From assembly GCA_024398495.1 (NCBI GenBank), contig JAKSJA010000006.1, positions 1-64,000 on the forward strand: a stretch of 64,000 bases of DNA, in the 5' to 3' direction. Below, one piece after another: positions 45,411 to 54,525 of this stretch. The number at the start of each line of letters is the position of its first letter. The stretch's first letter is position 1. A program made the translations under genes and the position numbers. The stretch comes from Bacteroidaceae bacterium. GTDB taxonomy: Bacteria; Bacteroidota; Bacteroidia; Bacteroidales; Bacteroidaceae. The notes below the pieces were generated by a model. It was not told the DNA's origin and made no database searches. It was given only the letters and a program-made list of their open reading frames with translations.

Positions 45411-47939
45411 TTACCCTTTCTTCAAACGTTTGAGTTCCACTACCACCAATGACAACAGGACAACCAACAACAGGCCATAGGCAATATATGCTATCGTCTC
45501 CGTTATTGCCACAGATTTCGGTGTGAATGTGAGTTCCACCTTATGCTTTCCTGCTTCCACTTTCATTGCACGAAGCACATAATTCACACGCCCCAGTTCC
45601 ACATCCTCACCATCTATGGTTGCCGTCCATCCCGGATAATATATCTCCGAGAATACTATTACGCCACCATTCTGTGATGACACATCGTAAGTCAGTCTGT
45701 TTGCATCATAAGAAGTAATTCTGATGAAATCCGATGCTACAGACTTATGACTCTGCACAAGGACATTCTCAAAGCATTTGTCTGCAACGGCCACATGACG
45801 CAAATCTGTATTTCCCAATGCATCTATCTCTTGATTTGGGGTATCTACATACGCCACAGAATCAACCAGCCATGCACTTCCGAAAGCATACGGATTCTGT
45901 ATAGGCATTGTTGCACCATCTTCGACAGGGAAGATGAAATACTTTGTATTGAGCATATTCAATACAGGGAACACACGCCCGTCAACAAGAGACATATCAC
46001 CCTGTGCATCCACAACAGCCTGCATCGTCTTCTGCATCTCAAGTGATATATGAGACTCTATAAGTTCTTGATAACGGCGCAGTTTTGCAGGGTGATAACC
46101 ACCGATGCTCTTATGATAGAAACTTGTTTCGTTCTCATTGAACGTATTGGATGCAAAATTCAGTACACGATAGTCCAAATCCTTATCTTGGAGAATCTTC
46201 TCATCCGTAGGGGTCTTTGTCTGTGGGGCAGTACGCTGATAAGAATCTACGAACATGTCATCATTGAGGTATCTCTTGTCGATATTCCACATATCAACAA
46301 GACATAGCAGCAACAATGTACCGGCAAGGAACAATCCATGCCATTTAGGATAAGCATTGACAAATCTCTTCGAATTCATCCAGAATATCACAATCACTCC
46401 TATGATGATTATAAAGAATGAACGCCATGCATCAGCGGTCAGCATAGCCTTCCTCATATCCTGCAGATTAGAGATTATAGGCATCAGTTGCTCTTGTGGG
46501 ATCCCTTGCTTCAGAGCCTGCATTTCCTGAGAAGATATGAAATCACCTGCAACACTCGGTGCCACAGCAAAGATGAAACAAGGCAACAATGTCAGCAATG
46601 ATGACACGATAAACCCCACCTTGTATGGTTTCTTCTTCAGACTTTCTATCATTGAGCCATCATCAACAATCTGCTTTAAGCCCATCATTGCCAGCAGAGG
46701 TATGGTAAACTCTGCCACGACAAGAATGGATGATACAGTACGGAACTTGGAATACATTGGCACATTGTCTATGAAGAAATCTGTAAATCCCATAAAATTC
46801 CGTCCCCAAGACAACAACACAGACAATATCGTTGCAGCAAGAAGAGCCCATTTCATAGGACCTTTAACGATAAACAATGCCAATATGAACAGGAACAGTA
46901 CAAAAGCACCGACATATACAGGACCACTTGTCATAGGCTGTTCGCCCCAGTATTGTGACAACTGCATATACAACTGCTGATACTGTGGGTCTGCCTTCTG
47001 CATCGCCTTTTCATTATATGCCAGAGGCACACTTGCACCACCATTATAATTAGGGACAAGCAGTGTCCACGTTTCTCCAACACCATAACTCCATTGCGTA
47101 ATATAATTACGTTCCAGTCCTGATGCCGTCTGATTATGCGAATTAGCCTTTACCAACTCACTCTTACCGCGCATTGTCTCCTTGGAGTACTCGTAAGTGT
47201 GATAGAGATTTGATATATTGATAGCCACGCCAATGACAGCAGCGATGATACACGTCAGCGTTGCCTTGATGAAATTTGCCCATTTCTTCGATTTTATCGC
47301 TTCTATAAGATAGGCAATGAACATGAATAGTATCACCGACAGGAAATAATACGACATCTGCACATGATTGCTCGCCACCTGCAACGCTACGAACAGAGCA
47401 GTTACAAATCCCCCCCAGAGATATTTTCCCTTATAGGCAAGCACCATACCGGCAATAGTAGGAGGTATGAATGTCAGTGTCATTACCTTCCACATATGAC
47501 CAGCAGCAATGATAATAAGGAAATAGCTTGAAAAAGCCCATATCACAGCACCAAGAGCAGCCAGACGTTGGCGGAAGTCGAAAGCCCGCAGAAGGATATA
47601 AAATCCCAATAAAGACATGAAGAGATACTTCACATAGTCAGGCAACCAAAGGTGTACGATGTCATTTAAGGTATTCAGAGTCGTACCACTGTCATAAGAC
47701 GGCGACATCTGATAAGTCGGCATACCGCAAAACAGAGAATTTGTCCAACGGGTATGTTCACCAGTCCTTTCATAGTACTCCTGGAGTTCCACTCCGGCTC
47801 CTCTTCCAGCACTCGCATCATGCTGATACAAGATACGTCCTTCCGTATCTGCCGGAAAGAAATACAACACAGAGATAACGACAAACAAAAGTACTGCCAC
47901 AATATCCGGCAAGCATTTTTTATATTCTATATTTTTCAT
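45411..47939 (-). CDS. YfhO-family multi-pass membrane protein
   Basis: This 842-residue protein has about a dozen membrane helices in the first two thirds and a soluble C-terminal part with KYFIFPVEDGATMP and EIYYPGWTATIDG, followed by one last helix. The YPGW...DG segment is characteristic of YfhO-like proteins, a family of GT-C fold relatives linked in other bacteria to glycosylation of envelope polymers. The substrate is not known. A -7 box lies at 47958-47965. Confidence 0.85.
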   Translation of the reverse strand: MKNIEYKKCLPDIVAVLLFVVISVLYFFPADTEGRILYQHDASAGRGAGVELQEYYERTGEHTRWTNSLFCGMPTYQMSPSYDSGTTLNTLNDIVHLWLPDYVKYLFMSLLGFYILLRAFDFRQRLAALGAVIWAFSSYFLIIIAAGHMWKVMTLTFIPPTIAGMVLAYKGKYLWGGFVTALFVALQVASNHVQMSYYFLSVILFMFIAYLIEAIKSKKWANFIKATLTCIIAAVIGVAINISNLYHTYEYSKETMRGKSELVKANSHNQTASGLERNYITQWSYGVGETWTLLVPNYNGGASVPLAYNEKAMQKADPQYQQLYMQLSQYWGEQPMTSGPVYVGAFVLFLFILALFIVKGPMKWALLAATILSVLLSWGRNFMGFTDFFIDNVPMYSKFRTVSSILVVAEFTIPLLAMMGLKQIVDDGSMIESLKKKPYKVGFIVSSLLTLLPCFIFAVAPSVAGDFISSQEMQALKQGIPQEQLMPIISNLQDMRKAMLTADAWRSFFIIIIGVIVIFWMNSKRFVNAYPKWHGLFLAGTLLLLCLVDMWNIDKRYLNDDMFVDSYQRTAPQTKTPTDEKILQDKDLDYRVLNFASNTFNENETSFYHKSIGGYHPAKLRRYQELIESHISLEMQKTMQAVVDAQGDMSLVDGRVFPVLNMLNTKYFIFPVEDGATMPIQNPYAFGSAWLVDSVAYVDTPNQEIDALGNTDLRHVAVADKCFENVLVQSHKSVASDFIRITSYDANRLTYDVSSQNGGVIVFSEIYYPGWTATIDGEDVELGRVNYVLRAMKVEAGKHKVELTFTPKSVAITETIAYIAYGLLLVVLLSLVVVELKRLKKG

Positions 47940-47957
47940 AAGTCCTTATTTGTGCTA

Positions 47958-47965
47958 CAAAAGTA
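47958..47965 (-). promoter_or_regulatory. -7 box of YfhO-like gene
   Basis: TACTTTTG on the minus strand, 18 bp before the start at 47939. No matching -33 box. Confidence 0.4.
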
Positions 47966-47993
47966 CAAAAGTTTTCTTAAAGTTAAGTGTATT

Positions 47994-48569
47994 CTACACA
48001 ATTGATGAATTCTCCTTGATGAAACGTATTCCATCAATACGTCCGCAGACGTAAGTAAGATTTTCCTTTCCGCCCATCACTAAATCTTCCAAATACAATG
48101 GCTCATCTTCGATAAATAATCCACAAACAAACGTATCCCCTGCGGACAATTTACTGTTTACACTTTCCTCAACAACAAAATGGCAATCGCCCAGACATCT
48201 AAACACACAACGACGATTAGGCTTCCACAGTACAGTAATGCGTTCATCTTCATACATATCCATTGCATCCAAGCGGGTTGCCATCAACGGATTACTTTCT
48301 ATTCGTGTCGCATCATCTCCATTGGCAACAAATGTACCCCAATCCTTATACCCTACAAACTGGCATAAAATATCAAGAGTATTTTCGCGAGCAACCCCCA
48401 CATTATTGACATAACCGAATATGCGTTTCAACGTGCTGACACTGACCAACATATTTGTTTTTTCAAATATCTTTTGGGATAAATACTCAAAGTCTTTTGA
48501 GGTCTTGATTTCTCGTCCAGCCACTCTGCCTATCAAGTTGCACAATGTCTTCAGATTTTCGTTTATCAT
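47994..48569 (-). CDS. Predicted regulator of Bacteroidota STLKRIxGY family
   Basis: This 191-residue protein has an N-terminal domain (about 1-85) with VSVSTLKRIFGYVNNVGVA and TLDILCQFVGYKDWGTF. The same pattern occurs at 57285-57668. The STLKRIxGY block looks like the recognition helix of a winged or HTH DNA-binding fold. The C-terminal about 100 residues are beta-rich and may be a sensor (FRCLGDCHFVVEES, GDTFVCGLF). It follows the kinase gene by 11 bp, which suggests a signalling pair. Not named in any family I can recall. Confidence 0.7.
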   Translation of the reverse strand: MINENLKTLCNLIGRVAGREIKTSKDFEYLSQKIFEKTNMLVSVSTLKRIFGYVNNVGVARENTLDILCQFVGYKDWGTFVANGDDATRIESNPLMATRLDAMDMYEDERITVLWKPNRRCVFRCLGDCHFVVEESVNSKLSAGDTFVCGLFIEDEPLYLEDLVMGGKENLTYVCGRIDGIRFIKENSSIV

Positions 48570-48580
48570 GATTATCTATT

Positions 48581-49792
48581 TTAATGAATCATAAGATCAT
48601 ATTCGTCCGATATATATTTTAGTAAAGTATAATACAACCCAATTTTCTGGCCGCTGTCCAGTTCTGAATTTTCGATAAAAATATTAATTCTCCGCTTACA
48701 TTCATAACTTATCTCTGCAATATAATCGACCTCGCGTATCTCACTGTATTCCGACGAAGACACATGTTTCTTATATTGCATTTCACGCATATAATTATCT
48801 ATCATCTCCTTGCCCTCTTTTTCTTTTTCATACATCTCCTCCCGTGCTTTTTCCAAAGAATTATCATGCACAATCAAAGTATCCACTTTTTGTTTTATCA
48901 GCACGACACTATCTCTTATTATCCTATCAGTCATCACACTATCCCTGATAATATGTGTCTCCACTTTCGTTCCACCACCTACAGCAAGCCATATCGACTC
49001 TATGGCAAATATCAGTGTCGCAAACAAAGTGACGAGCATCATCGGTAATCTGCTCAATCTCTTTATGACCTTTTCCAATTCACCCGCATTGGCATAACGT
49101 CGTTGCGAATTGCCTAAGCAACGCCTAATAGCAAAAACATAATGCCACCCCAAACGTAAATCACGCAAAACAAGCCCCAAACTATACACATCATTACGCA
49201 TATCCGGTATAGGGGTATCCTTTTGTTCTGGCGACATATAAGATGCAGTACCTGCCGGCTGTTTCATCACAGCATAATTATCTGTATCAGCCAATCCAAA
49301 ATCTACAATCTTTATATTCTGCCCATTATTAGTAACAATTATATTTTGAGGTTTCAAATCACGGTGAACAATCTGCAACGAATGTATATAAGCTACCGCA
49401 TCCAACAACTGATATGCAAAACGTCTTCTCTGCGACTTACTCACATCAATAGCGTCCAATGTCGTCCCCTCAACATATTCCATCACTATGCACCGCCCAT
49501 ATCCGTGAACGTTTTCTATGCCAATAGACTTTACAATATATGCATGATTAAGACGCGACAGGATATCATACTCTTTAATGAGTAGATTCTCATAAAACAG
49601 TTGCCCGATATATTCCTGTTTCAAACATTTCAAAACCCACCATTGACCATATCGTTTTGCCTTTATTATCCTACAATAAACACCACCATGCAATTCGGAA
49701 AACTGGCAAAACTCTTTATCAGAGAAAAAATCCCCACCATTCTCCTTTGACAATATCCCCGAAGATTCACAATCGTTTTTTTGCATATCCAT
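48581..49792 (-). CDS. Hanks-type Ser/Thr protein kinase with one membrane helix
   Basis: This 403-residue protein has an N-terminal kinase domain with VLK (probable ATP-binding lysine, near 54), the catalytic IVHRDLKPQNIIV near 140, IVDFGLAD near 160 and GTASYMSPEQ near 178. A single membrane helix follows near residues 255-275 (MMLVTLFATLIFAIESIWLAV), and then an about 130-residue charged, coiled-coil-like tail that would be outside the cytoplasm. It would phosphorylate cytosolic proteins in response to an outside signal. The next gene encodes a predicted regulator. Confidence 0.9.
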   Translation of the reverse strand: MDMQKNDCESSGILSKENGGDFFSDKEFCQFSELHGGVYCRIIKAKRYGQWWVLKCLKQEYIGQLFYENLLIKEYDILSRLNHAYIVKSIGIENVHGYGRCIVMEYVEGTTLDAIDVSKSQRRRFAYQLLDAVAYIHSLQIVHRDLKPQNIIVTNNGQNIKIVDFGLADTDNYAVMKQPAGTASYMSPEQKDTPIPDMRNDVYSLGLVLRDLRLGWHYVFAIRRCLGNSQRRYANAGELEKVIKRLSRLPMMLVTLFATLIFAIESIWLAVGGGTKVETHIIRDSVMTDRIIRDSVVLIKQKVDTLIVHDNSLEKAREEMYEKEKEGKEMIDNYMREMQYKKHVSSSEYSEIREVDYIAEISYECKRRINIFIENSELDSGQKIGLYYTLLKYISDEYDLMIH

Positions 49793-49819
49793 TTTTGAAA
49801 TGTTTCAACTCTCAATATA

Positions 49820-49851
49820 CAAAGATATATAAAATAAACACATTACACAAA
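49820..49851 (-). promoter_or_regulatory. Promoter of kinase operon
   Basis: A -7 box TATCTTTG (49820-49827) and TTTG (49848-49851) with a 20-bp spacer on the minus strand, 28 bp before the start at 49792. Confidence 0.65.
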
Positions 49852-49950
49852 TATCCCCCACATAACACAATAAAAAGCCACATAAAAGAGAACAATGAAA
49901 GTATTTTTATCTAATACCTCATTGTACAAAACGCCATTCCGCACCATGCC

Positions 49951-50390
49951 ACCTACCTGACGTATCGATGTGTGCAACCTGATGTGGGAATGTGCGTCAC
50001 CTGACGTGGAGATGCGTGCAACCTGACATGAGGATGTGTGCTACCTGATGTGATGATGAGCGCGTCCTGACGTGTCGATAAGACCTACATGACCTATCAA
50101 GAAGACTTATCTGACTTGTCGGGCAGAATCACCATTGTTGTCGGGCAGACCTACCATATGGGCAAGTTAGAATCAAACTCTGTGAGCCGTAGATGTGACT
50201 TGCCTTTATGTCGGATGTACGCGTCGCATAGTTTTGTTGTACTCGTCACAAAGATTGTTTGTGCGTGTCAAAAAGAAGTGACAAACTCGTCACAAAGAAA
50301 TGGTCAACTCTTCATAAAGAATTACCCACATCTTCATAAAGAATTTGTTAACGCGTCATTTCAACAACATCTTCACGTCGTTTTGACAAA
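49951..50390 (+). repeat. Array C of 20 degenerate 22-bp tandem repeats
   Basis: The segment divides without gaps into 20 units of 22 bp. Early units follow ACCTGACGTG..GATGTG; later ones drift to ACTTGTCGGGCAG and then to GTCACAAAGAA and TCTTCATAAAGAA. It shares only the period with arrays A and B, not an obvious consensus. It has no gene-like content; the one 103-residue frame is incidental. Confidence 0.75.
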
Positions 50391-50563
50391 AACTATATGA
50401 AGTGTTGAAATCGAAATCTGCTCGCAAGGTGTTAAGTCTCTCGCAGAGCAAAATTTATGGTTCTATGAACTTCCGTGAATAATCACAGCCACAATAATGT
50501 AAATACATTTATTATTGATGTCTGTTCTCCTTCACGACTGCTGATGCAGATTCATAAATTTTG
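50391..50563. other. Spacer between arrays C and B
   Basis: 173 bp without a recognisable gene or repeat. It separates two 22-bp-period arrays. I see no promoter or terminator in it. Confidence 0.5.
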
Positions 50564-50682
50564 TACGCAGAGGGCAGAGGCGCACCTTGTCGGTGCTACG
50601 CAGAGTTTTTAGTGGCGGATAAGATTGACATTCTTTACACGAGTTCTTGTGTCAATGATAAAGTCAACTTGGTACACTCCTA
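50564..50682 (+). repeat. Leader of dispersed repeat, copy B, with hairpin
   Basis: This is the second copy of the leader at 6-124. The hairpin is at 50582-50596: stem GCACC/GGTGC, loop TTGTC. Five of the about seven differences from copy A fall in the hairpin, and the single stem change is compensated. Confidence 0.85.
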
Positions 50683-50924
50683 CTTCCAACTAACTACACA
50701 CAAACTTCCAACAATGCACATTCGTATTTTCAACAATCTACATTCGTATTTCCAATAGTGGTTGGTCGTACTTACAAATATGCACACTCGTATTTCCAAC
50801 AGTGGTTGGTCGTACTTCCAACTATGCACATTCGTATTTCCAATAGTGGTTGGTTTCATTATCAATTGCGGTTGCTGACATCTGCAATTGCGGCTGCTGA
50901 CATCTGCAAGTACGGCTGCTGACA
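50683..50924 (+). repeat. Array B of 11 degenerate 22-bp tandem repeats
   Basis: 11 units of 22 bp, same family as array A, including the switch from the CATTCGTA type to the TTGCGG type near the end. The first unit looks like a fusion of units 1 and 2 of array A, as expected from the loss or gain of one whole unit. Confidence 0.85.
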
Positions 50925-51140
50925 GAAATGAGAGTATCTCCCAAAAACTGCTTAACGGCACTCCTCATTACGGGGCAAGCCCTATTCGTCGCAAGCAAAG
51001 ACAGTATTAACACCTCTGCCATCGCAAGCAGACGATATGGGGACTAAAAAGTGAATGTTTTCGTTAAGCCGAGTGCAGAAGTCAAGCTTGTTTGAACTAT
51101 GCCAAGGCGAGAAAACGACTGAATTTATTCGAACCTATAA
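50925..51140. other. Intergenic region after array B
   Basis: 216 bp with no gene-like frame that I trust and no clear promoter. It ends at a terminator for the island on the minus strand. Confidence 0.4.
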
Positions 51141-51146
51141 AAAAAC

Positions 51147-51176
51147 GTCCCGAAAGCTACGAAAAACTTTCGGGAA
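51147..51176 (-). terminator. Terminator of the accessory island
   Basis: A TTCCCGAAAG...CTTTCGGGA hairpin (51147-51176) is followed on the minus strand by GTTTTTTT. It lies about 100 bp past the stop at 51277. Confidence 0.8.
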
Positions 51177-51276
51177 CATCCGTATTTTACAAATATCTGT
51201 AATAATGATTATTTGAGCAATTCATCAGCTAAATCATTTTGGTTTTCCTTATGCATCTGTGCAATAAGTCACATAT

Positions 51277-51444
51277 TTAATGGAGCAATTTTAAAAACAT
51301 TCTTCCAACTTTTCTTTCCAACCCACCTTTAGTTGTAGGAATACCCGTATTTCTTGAGATGTTTTGTCTTAAAGCAGAGATTCCAATTGCTCTTTTCCAT
51401 GAAAATGACAGTCCAGGGATGCCTGTGTTACTTCTTTTTGACAT
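51277..51444 (-). CDS. Short basic protein of unknown function
   Basis: This 55-residue protein starts MSKRSNTGIPGLSFSWKRAIG and ends with a basic GGLERKVGR segment; the open frame begins five codons earlier. The LSFSWKRAxGIS...TGIPxTKxGxxRKxGR pattern resembles short proteins I have seen in other Bacteroidota. It follows the lipoprotein gene by 19 bp. No function known. Confidence 0.55.
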   Translation of the reverse strand: MSKRSNTGIPGLSFSWKRAIGISALRQNISRNTGIPTTKGGLERKVGRMFLKLLH

Positions 51445-51463
51445 AATGAAATAATACAAATAT

Positions 51464-52738
51464 TTAGCCTTCTACAGAATATTTTGTTTTGAAATATTCA
51501 ACATGAGGTATTGCTGAAACAGCCTCTAACCACACGTAGTTATTATAACGCATTCTCTCATTTTCAAAACCGAGATATATGGTCTTATATCCTTTAGATG
51601 GGATACGTCCATTACAAGATTGTGTTCCCATGGTGGAATAATCCACATGGTATTTGAGTTTGGAAGTAGGGACTCCATCCTGAAACTTTCGTGCTTGAAG
51701 AGCATCGAAAAATACATACATATTTATGTATGCATCTTCCTCTCTGACAGGTTGGTTTTCCCCAAGTATTGTGGCGAGAAGTCCGCAACTTCGCTGACTT
51801 TCATAGAGGGGTAATCCCATAAATCTTACTTTGTGATAGGAAATATCCATGTTCTTTGGAAATTTACCATCATAGTTACTATTCCCTTCATTAGTGGATA
51901 TGCGAAGCGAATACATCACATCTGTTGCCCCATTCGGGACTTGCAATGCAACTAATGCACGTGAACTTCCAGAGAATGCCGCCTTCAGTTGACCTCGAAG
52001 GGTAAACTTTTTGGGTTCTTCAAAAAGACTTTGCATTTTCACCCCTTGCACACTTTGTGCCTGCCAATCGCCACTTGTTGCTTCAACTTTCTGTTTTTTT
52101 ATTTGCTTCGGATATAATAAGTCGTCTGTATCTTGAAGCTGAAGCGATACGTTTGCTTCTACGTATTGTGTGCCCATAGGATTGAGCTCAAGCATATATA
52201 TGGATGAGTTTGGCACAACAAAATGATCTGTTACGTTAAGACATTTGCCATAAGAACGCACTATCTGTTTGCTGTTTGCATTGTATAATGTAACTGTTCC
52301 CTTTGTATTAAATGCCACATCTACATTAATAGTGTCTCCTTTTGAAGCATAAAAACAACGTTTATCTGTATTTTCCAGAAGATGATCAGAATAATGTACT
52401 TTTGATATGCACACTAATGGCAGATATTTTTTGATGGCTTGATTGATAGCCAACAGTGTCGAATCAACTTTTACCCTTTCTGCAAACAGTTCTTTTAGTT
52501 GCTCGTCATCAAATTCGTCCTCATCATACGTAAAATACAAGTTTTCACTTAGATTCACAAGTTGCATCAGATTATTGTATGATGCATCATACTGCAACTG
52601 ATTGATATACAATTTGGCTTTTTGAATGCTATCTTCAACTGCAACAATATCAGCATCCACTATTTTATCATACTTATATGATTTACCACATGACAATATG
52701 GTTGTCAACACACATAAGATTAGTATATATTTTTTCAT
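51464..52738 (-). CDS. Lipoprotein of unknown function in accessory island
   Basis: This 424-residue protein starts MKKYILILCVLTTILSCG, a clear lipobox; the open frame runs to 52840 without support. The N-terminal third is helical (SIQKAKLYINQLQYDAS, LLAINQAIKKYLPL) and the rest is beta-rich. I do not recognise a family. An operator-like motif lies 27 bp before the ATG (52765-52787). It is next to a tiny basic protein gene and a terminator. Confidence 0.8.
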   Translation of the reverse strand: MKKYILILCVLTTILSCGKSYKYDKIVDADIVAVEDSIQKAKLYINQLQYDASYNNLMQLVNLSENLYFTYDEDEFDDEQLKELFAERVKVDSTLLAINQAIKKYLPLVCISKVHYSDHLLENTDKRCFYASKGDTINVDVAFNTKGTVTLYNANSKQIVRSYGKCLNVTDHFVVPNSSIYMLELNPMGTQYVEANVSLQLQDTDDLLYPKQIKKQKVEATSGDWQAQSVQGVKMQSLFEEPKKFTLRGQLKAAFSGSSRALVALQVPNGATDVMYSLRISTNEGNSNYDGKFPKNMDISYHKVRFMGLPLYESQRSCGLLATILGENQPVREEDAYINMYVFFDALQARKFQDGVPTSKLKYHVDYSTMGTQSCNGRIPSKGYKTIYLGFENERMRYNNYVWLEAVSAIPHVEYFKTKYSVEG

Positions 52739-52764
52739 ATTGATAGTTATACATCTTTGTACAC

Positions 52765-52788
52765 CTTCGGTTAATTTCGATTCTTTTA
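52765..52788 (-). promoter_or_regulatory. Operator-like motif, copy 1 (lipoprotein gene)
   Basis: Read on the plus strand, CTTCGGTT, ATTT and TTCTTTT occur in the same spacing as at 56809-56832; 20 of 24 bases agree. On the minus strand it is a pair of GAAxC/AACCG half-sites 10 bp apart, ending 27 bp from the start codon. The half-site spacing of one helical turn suggests a direct-repeat binding protein, for example LytTR type. Confidence 0.5.
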
Positions 52789-52832
52789 CAATATAGGTAA
52801 GCATATCACGTTTTACATAAAAAATTAACAAC

Positions 52833-52864
52833 ACACCCACCAGCTTACTGTTGCTGATGGGTGT
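52833..52864 (-). terminator. Terminator after the 59-residue ORF
   Basis: An ACACCCATCAGC...GCTGGTGGGTGT hairpin is followed on the minus strand by a T-rich stretch, about 115 bp past the stop at 52979. Confidence 0.6.
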
Positions 52865-52978
52865 ATAATATTTATGAGTGGGTTAAGAACCCATCCCCTT
52901 GCTCTCCTTGTTGTAAACACACCATAGATTCTTGACGCAAACAGGCTGTAGACCATTCATCTGCTATTTGTTCATTTC

Positions 52979-53158
52979 TTACATCTTTGTCATTTCGAAA
53001 TCAGAACATGCCGAAGAAGAAATAGGAAAACCAGCCTTTTCTGCTGCAGCTTTCAGTTCGCTACTGCTAGGAGAGTGGCCAGAACTTGTAACTATAAACT
53101 CAAATCCTTGGGGCATTTTGCCATTATTCCTCTTGGAACGCATTTTAAAAGTATTCAT
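52979..53158 (-). CDS. Small protein of 59 residues, unknown function
   Basis: Frame of 59 residues with MNTFKMRSKRNNGKMPQGFEF at the start and SGHSPSSSELKAAAEKAG in the middle. The composition is balanced and codon use resembles its neighbours. It lies 96 bp after the nuclease gene and before a terminator. No family is recognised. Confidence 0.5.
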   Translation of the reverse strand: MNTFKMRSKRNNGKMPQGFEFIVTSSGHSPSSSELKAAAEKAGFPISSSACSDFEMTKM

Positions 53159-53254
53159 TGCTATATAATTTTATAGTTTGCCTACTCTTTAATAGGATTT
53201 TCGGCATTCTCCTTTGTTATTTCATTTTCCATTTGACCATCTAGCACCTTTCAT

Positions 53255-53992
53255 TTAGTCAATATCTTCTGAATTGCTTTCCATTGTACAATTTGGTACA
53301 ATTTCTACAATCATGTATTTGAAAACACCATTTTTCGTCAATTTCAAATCACAATATGGCTTCCATTGATAGACATAGTCTTTACAAATTTTTATAGGAT
53401 CCCTGCGGGAAGGTGAATTGGCAATCGCTGGTGGTAAATTCCCACGGTTTCCTGATTTATCGAACCATTTATGTTCTCCTTTTTTTAATTCACCCGAAGG
53501 ATTTCCTCCTATTAAAAACTCTCTATTTATTGTATTTTTAGGAGTCATATCATTCCAATAGTGCGAGTCATTAGTTAGGATAACGGCGTAACCCCTGGTG
53601 CAAGGGAGCTTCACCTCCTCCTCCTTGACTGACGGTTCCATTTTTGTCAACTTCTGAATTCGGTGTACGTCCCAAAGGAAATCATATGCCCCAAGGTCTG
53701 TTGCGCCATGCTTTTTGAGGTTGTATCCTGAGATTGCAGCTGTCTTGTATTTCAGTTCAAGGGCAATTCGCAAATCACCTTTCTCAAGAATTATATCTGT
53801 GTAATCCTTCTTGCCTCCGTTTACGCGACTCAACTCTTCGAGTTTAACTTCACAGCAAAACTCTTCCTTGATCTTCCACGCAAGTTCGAACTGGAACTGT
53901 GCCTCGCTGTTAAATATGCGAGGCGCAGTTCCAAAATCGTTCATCATGCGTTCAAGTTCTTGTAACTTAAATTCCGATAATTGCATATTCAT
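53255..53992 (-). CDS. PD-(D/E)XK nuclease-like protein
   Basis: This 245-residue soluble protein has the pattern of a PD-(D/E)XK fold: FNSEAQFQFELAWKIKEEF near residue 28 (helix with Glu), DYTDIIL near 63, then DLRIALELKYKTA near 72 with the E-x-K. It continues with YNLKKHGATDLGAYDFLWDVHRIQKL and GYAVILTNDSHYWND. This layout recurs in a family of predicted nucleases of unknown target. Its ATG overlaps the end of the 149-residue gene (ATGA), so the two are coupled. A defence or DNA-processing role is possible. Confidence 0.65.
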   Translation of the reverse strand: MNMQLSEFKLQELERMMNDFGTAPRIFNSEAQFQFELAWKIKEEFCCEVKLEELSRVNGGKKDYTDIILEKGDLRIALELKYKTAAISGYNLKKHGATDLGAYDFLWDVHRIQKLTKMEPSVKEEEVKLPCTRGYAVILTNDSHYWNDMTPKNTINREFLIGGNPSGELKKGEHKWFDKSGNRGNLPPAIANSPSRRDPIKICKDYVYQWKPYCDLKLTKNGVFKYMIVEIVPNCTMESNSEDID

Positions 53993-54438
53993 TTGATGAG
54001 TTCTCCTAAACCTTTAATCAAGTCAAGTGCAGTAGAATCTGCAATGGGGTAGCGACAACGGAACTCCAACTTTCCTCTAATCACTTCTTTGAAGAAAGCT
54101 TTCATCGTATCCAAGTCTGCGGGGAAAGGAAGAGTTAGCACATACTCAGCAACATCCTTTGCTTGCTCTTTAGAATCAAAGCAATCACCAGAGAATGTTT
54201 TGAGGGGCATATTCTTCTGTAAATCCCTAAGGATTCTACTATTGGTCTCTACAACATCATCTTCAAACCAGTTCTCTCCAAAGAAATTGATGTAAGACTC
54301 CGAAACAAGATAATAAACATCAATGATGTTCTTATATTGCTTCGCGGACAAGCCACCTCGACATTCTGCCCCTTTTTGAGCATACTTGGCCCAGTTGACT
54401 ATATTATTTTTTTTCCCTTTTGTATCAAGTATCGTCAT
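53989..54438 (-). CDS. Partner of the nuclease-like protein, unknown family
   Basis: This 149-residue soluble protein is mainly helical (GLSAKQYKNIIDVYYLVSES, SRILRDLQKNMPLKTFSGD). I recognise no family. It is translated first, directly coupled to the nuclease-like gene (4-bp overlap). It could be a partner subunit, a specificity factor or an inhibitor. Confidence 0.65.
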   Translation of the reverse strand: MTILDTKGKKNNIVNWAKYAQKGAECRGGLSAKQYKNIIDVYYLVSESYINFFGENWFEDDVVETNSRILRDLQKNMPLKTFSGDCFDSKEQAKDVAEYVLTLPFPADLDTMKAFFKEVIRGKLEFRCRYPIADSTALDLIKGLGELIK

Positions 54439-54525
54439 TTCCCCGAATTTTATTTCCTTTTTATCTTGTTCTCAAGTTATTCATCCGACTTATTCTATTT
54501 TTAATAAGTATGGGTACACACTTAC

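Noticed and set aside
49951..50924. CRISPR array
   Set aside because: Units have no constant repeat and no unique spacers; neighbouring units grade into each other. There are no cas genes nearby.
51464..52840. Longer start of the lipoprotein at 52840
   Set aside because: The lipobox begins at the ATG at 52738, and the extra N-terminus would cross the operator-like motif.
53182..53232. 16-residue frame between the nuclease-like gene and the 59-residue gene
   Set aside because: Too short and without a supporting context.
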